The position numbers and the translations under genes are program-made. The notes under the pieces were generated by a model. That model searched no databases and had not been told where the DNA came from. It saw only the letters and a program-made list of their open reading frames with translations. From the NCBI GenBank assembly GCA_905250125.1, contig CAJNOL010000609.1:1-64000 (forward strand): a stretch of DNA of 64,000 nt, written 5' to 3'. Source of the stretch: Rotaria sordida. Lineage: Eukaryota; Rotifera; Eurotatoria; Philodinida; Philodinidae. Shown in pieces: positions 61,541 to 64,000 of the stretch. Positions within the stretch are counted from its first letter, which is position 1. Each line of letters begins with the position of its first letter.

Positions 61541-61654
61541 AGGGTGTGGGTGTGGGTGTGGGTGTGGGTAAGGAAGTGGTATATGAACATACATCCAGAC
61601 ACAGCCACACCCGCACCCACCCTACACCCACACCCACACCCATACCCACACCCA
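61541..61654. repeat. Strong inverted telomere-like repeat
   Basis: It opens with four to five perfect GGGTGT units (61541-61569). After about 37 bp comes a C-rich arm with CACACCCGCACCCACCCT, then perfect ACACCCACACCCACACCC and CATACCCACACCCA to 61654. It is the cleanest member of the class. The minus-strand Gly/Val frame here is a repeat shadow. Other parts of 60841-62770 show no gene. Confidence 0.9.
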
Positions 61655-62769
61655 AAACGTGAATAAATATTTTGATTCATTAAAAGAACGACAAAAAAGA
61701 ATATTTCTGTTTGTTTCCCACTCTGCAACGCATTCCTTGTTCTTTATATATACGGCAGCTCTTAACAGTGTAGACCGCCGCTTGCACTATATATTGTCAC
61801 CTTCAAAGAGAGAGGAAAAATAGATACAAGACGTCGGTTTCCATGGCACTGCTGCTTTATGGAAGAAGTAGCATCAAATCGTCAGTTCTTTTTCTTTTTA
61901 ATATTTTCTTGTGAGGAGAATCACCATTTTTTTCTGTTTCAACCAATCCAATGCTACTTTAAGAGATGAAATGCATGTAAAGAAAAGAGATTCATTATTT
62001 TCTCTTTAGTTGGAAAAAAGAAGATGGGTTTGTGTCAAACAATGTATACTCGGTAATATTTCTTCATATAACGAACACTTCATGAGTACTGCCACAAATG
62101 TAAAGTGGGATATATTTGCTGCTAACCAGTAGTTCTAAGCGCTTCTTTCATTAGTACATTGACAAAAAAGATTTAAAATTCATTAACGATCGCAAAGCCA
62201 TGCTTTCTCCAAAATATCCCATTATCTCACCTTTCTAACTTCTGTCACTATTCAAAATAATGTTATTCTGGCTTCTTATGCGAAATTGTTCGTAAAAACA
62301 AGATATGATCTCGAGAACAACAGTATCTGGAGGTTGTGAATCCTTTTTTTTGGTTTGTACTCTGTTTTATTGTGACACTCGTAAGCGCTTACAAATAAAA
62401 AGAGGAAGAAGAAAGAAACGAAAGAAGGAGAACAAAAAAGGAAGGAACGCATAGAAGGAACAACCAAGAAACAGAGAGTGTGAATGAAGAACAAGGCACA
62501 GAACAAGAAACAGAAAGTTATAGTGAATAAAACATCTACAACAACACATTCAGAACAAGATGTTAGGAATGGGGGTAGATGATTACGAGGACTGATTTAT
62601 GGAATCCAGCCAGGTAAGGAGCAATGAATGATGTCTAGCTTTCAAGTTCTTAATCCGTCTCATGGTGAAAAAATGACCCATGTAGTCGTTAGTCATTTTA
62701 TGGTAATTATCCCAGAAAAATGTCATCCAAAAATAGCGAGGAGCCTAAGTCTGATCTATATATTTCCTC

Positions 62770-63700
62770 CACTGTAGGGAAGGGCATACGAAAAAAGTAA
62801 AGAGTTTGTGTGTCTGTTTGTTGCAAGGTCAAAAAACCATCAGAAGGGAACTTTAATCAGGTGTACCTTCTAAGGTTTCAATACAGGATATCGAGGTCGT
62901 GAAATCTGATTTGGAGGTCGGATTTTACATCCGGTGTTCTTATTCGCTAGAAAGCCGACGAATCAGAAATCAGCTGTTTTATTTTAAGCTTTTCTCACAT
63001 TCTGATAAAACTTTACTATAGGTTATGGAGGGTCCGGATTCTGAATCTGAGATCAAATTTTACATCGGACTTTTCTATTAGCTAAAAAACCGACCAATCA
63101 GATATGAGATTTTTTACTTTAAGCTTTCCGTACATTTTGATGAATACTTACTATAGATTACCGAGGGTTAGGATTCTGAATCTGAGATCGGATTTCACAT
63201 CTGACATTTCTATTGGCTAGAAAGCTGACCAATTAAAAATCAGATTTTTTATTTTAAGCGTTTCCCATATTCTGAGGAAATTTTACTACAGGTCATCAAG
63301 GGCCAGGGCTCTCAATGCGAAATTGAATTTTGAATCTGATCTTCCCATTGACTAGAAAGTCGACCAATCAGATATAAGCTTTTTCATTTTAAGTTTTTCG
63401 CACGTTTTCATGAAACTCTACTGGAGGTTATCGACGACCAGGATTCTGAATCCGAGATCGAATTTCGCTTCTAATCTTCCCATTGGCTAAAAAGCCGATC
63501 GATCAGAAATGATTTTTTTACTAAGAAAATTTCAATAGCTTAGAAAGGTTCAGGAAAATAAATCGGGATCGGAAAATCCGTCTCTGCAATCGATTTCTCA
63601 AAATTTCAAGCTCTTATTTTTATGGAAAATTCGTTTTTATAAAAATATCGTGGTCTATGCACAGAACTATTTTTCTAGGGATAAACCAATTTTTTTCAGA
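62770..63700. repeat. Composite satellite element, block 2
   Basis: The head (62770-62880) matches 59270-59390 in order and wording (TTTGTGTGTCTGTTTGTTGC, AAGGTCAAAAAACCATCAGA). Five 135-bp units follow, with the AGGTTATCGAG position at 62885, 63020, 63155, 63290 and 63425. The tail begins near 63515. Confidence 0.88.
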
Positions 63701-63769
63701 AAATAATCATGTGAAAAAAGTCGAACTCGAAATTCCGAAAACTCAATTATGCATTCAGATTCTTTGAGT

Positions 63770-64000
63770 GTGGTTTACTTTCGTCAATCTCTACACAATA
63801 TTGTTATTTTCTCAAAAAATCCTTCCTTGGACTGACAACAATTCAAATCAAAATAGCGAGAAACCGATTGTAGATTGAAATTCTCTCACCACGGCCTACT
63901 TTCGTCAACCTATATGAAATATCGTTATTTTCTCGAAAAACACTTTCGCTCGTGAAAATTGGCTTGAACCAGTAACTGTACCTACGGTTATTGTCATCGT
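63770..64000. repeat. Inverted copy of the satellite-element tail
   Basis: TTTCGTCAATCTCTACACAA then TTGTTATTTTCTCAAAAAAT (63779) recur 120 bp later as TTTCGTCAACCTATATGAAA then TCGTTATTTTCTCGAAAAAC. These are the reverse complement of the tail words at 60345-60500, so another copy in the opposite orientation begins here and runs off the window. Confidence 0.7.

Noticed and set aside
61431..61728. Gly/Val-rich minus-strand frames
   Set aside because: They are translations of the telomere-like GGGTGT array, not genes.
1..64000. CRISPR arrays or bacterial operons
   Set aside because: Tandem repeats here lack regular unique spacers, and genes show introns and eukaryotic signals.

Overview
The window looks like an AT-rich segment of a bdelloid rotifer genome, most like the genus Rotaria. 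The evidence is: very small introns (55 bp in one gene); an ADP-ribosyltransferase/TPR gene and an RBCC-like coiled-coil gene of kinds I remember as common in Rotaria; F-box/leucine-rich decayed genes; a virus-like gene domain; and many interstitial blocks of TGTGGG, which I recall as the bdelloid telomere repeat. No database search was possible, so the taxon is an inference.

Layout. 1-5.9 kb is dominated by degenerate arrays of the palindrome CAGGATCCTG. A tRNA-Leu(AAG) lies at 5.9-6.0 kb (minus). Intact or apparently intact protein genes are: a coiled-coil protein (7829-8605, +); a divergent E2 ubiquitin-conjugating protein (16080-16856, +); peptide-methionine sulfoxide reductase MsrA (24372-24887, +); an ADP-ribosyltransferase with TPR repeats (31436-33347, +, one 55-bp intron); a three-exon gene joining an ankyrin-like region, an oligoribonuclease and a poxvirus-VP39-like cap methyltransferase fold (36882-40347, +); and a rhodopsin-like GPCR (50635-51639, minus).

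Between them lie decayed genes: an RRM protein (about 11 kb), a sulfotransferase (18.7-19.7 kb), two F-box/LRR genes (21.9-22.9 and 43.5-45.0 kb), a RICIN-type lectin (26.8-27.2 kb), a small secreted Cys-rich protein (28.6-29.0 kb), a hAT transposase fragment (42.5 kb) and an unidentified gene (57.1-57.5 kb).

The rest is largely non-autonomous repeat. It includes foldback elements (11.9, 38.5 in an intron, 48.6, 51.7 and 54.7 kb). Two long TIR elements, 13581-15230 and 46670-49197, carry arms made of short self-complementary motifs. A 135-bp satellite occurs in two blocks (59.3-60.6 and 62.8-63.7 kb). At least eight loci have a G-rich telomere-like block followed by its C-rich complement.

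The genes do not form an operon or obvious pathway. The most remarkable object is the oligoribonuclease/VP39-like fusion, supported by two canonical introns whose phases join three exons into one 709-codon frame. The most remarkable non-genic feature is the recurrence of head-to-head telomere-like palindromes and of elements whose ends are built from iterated palindromic motifs.
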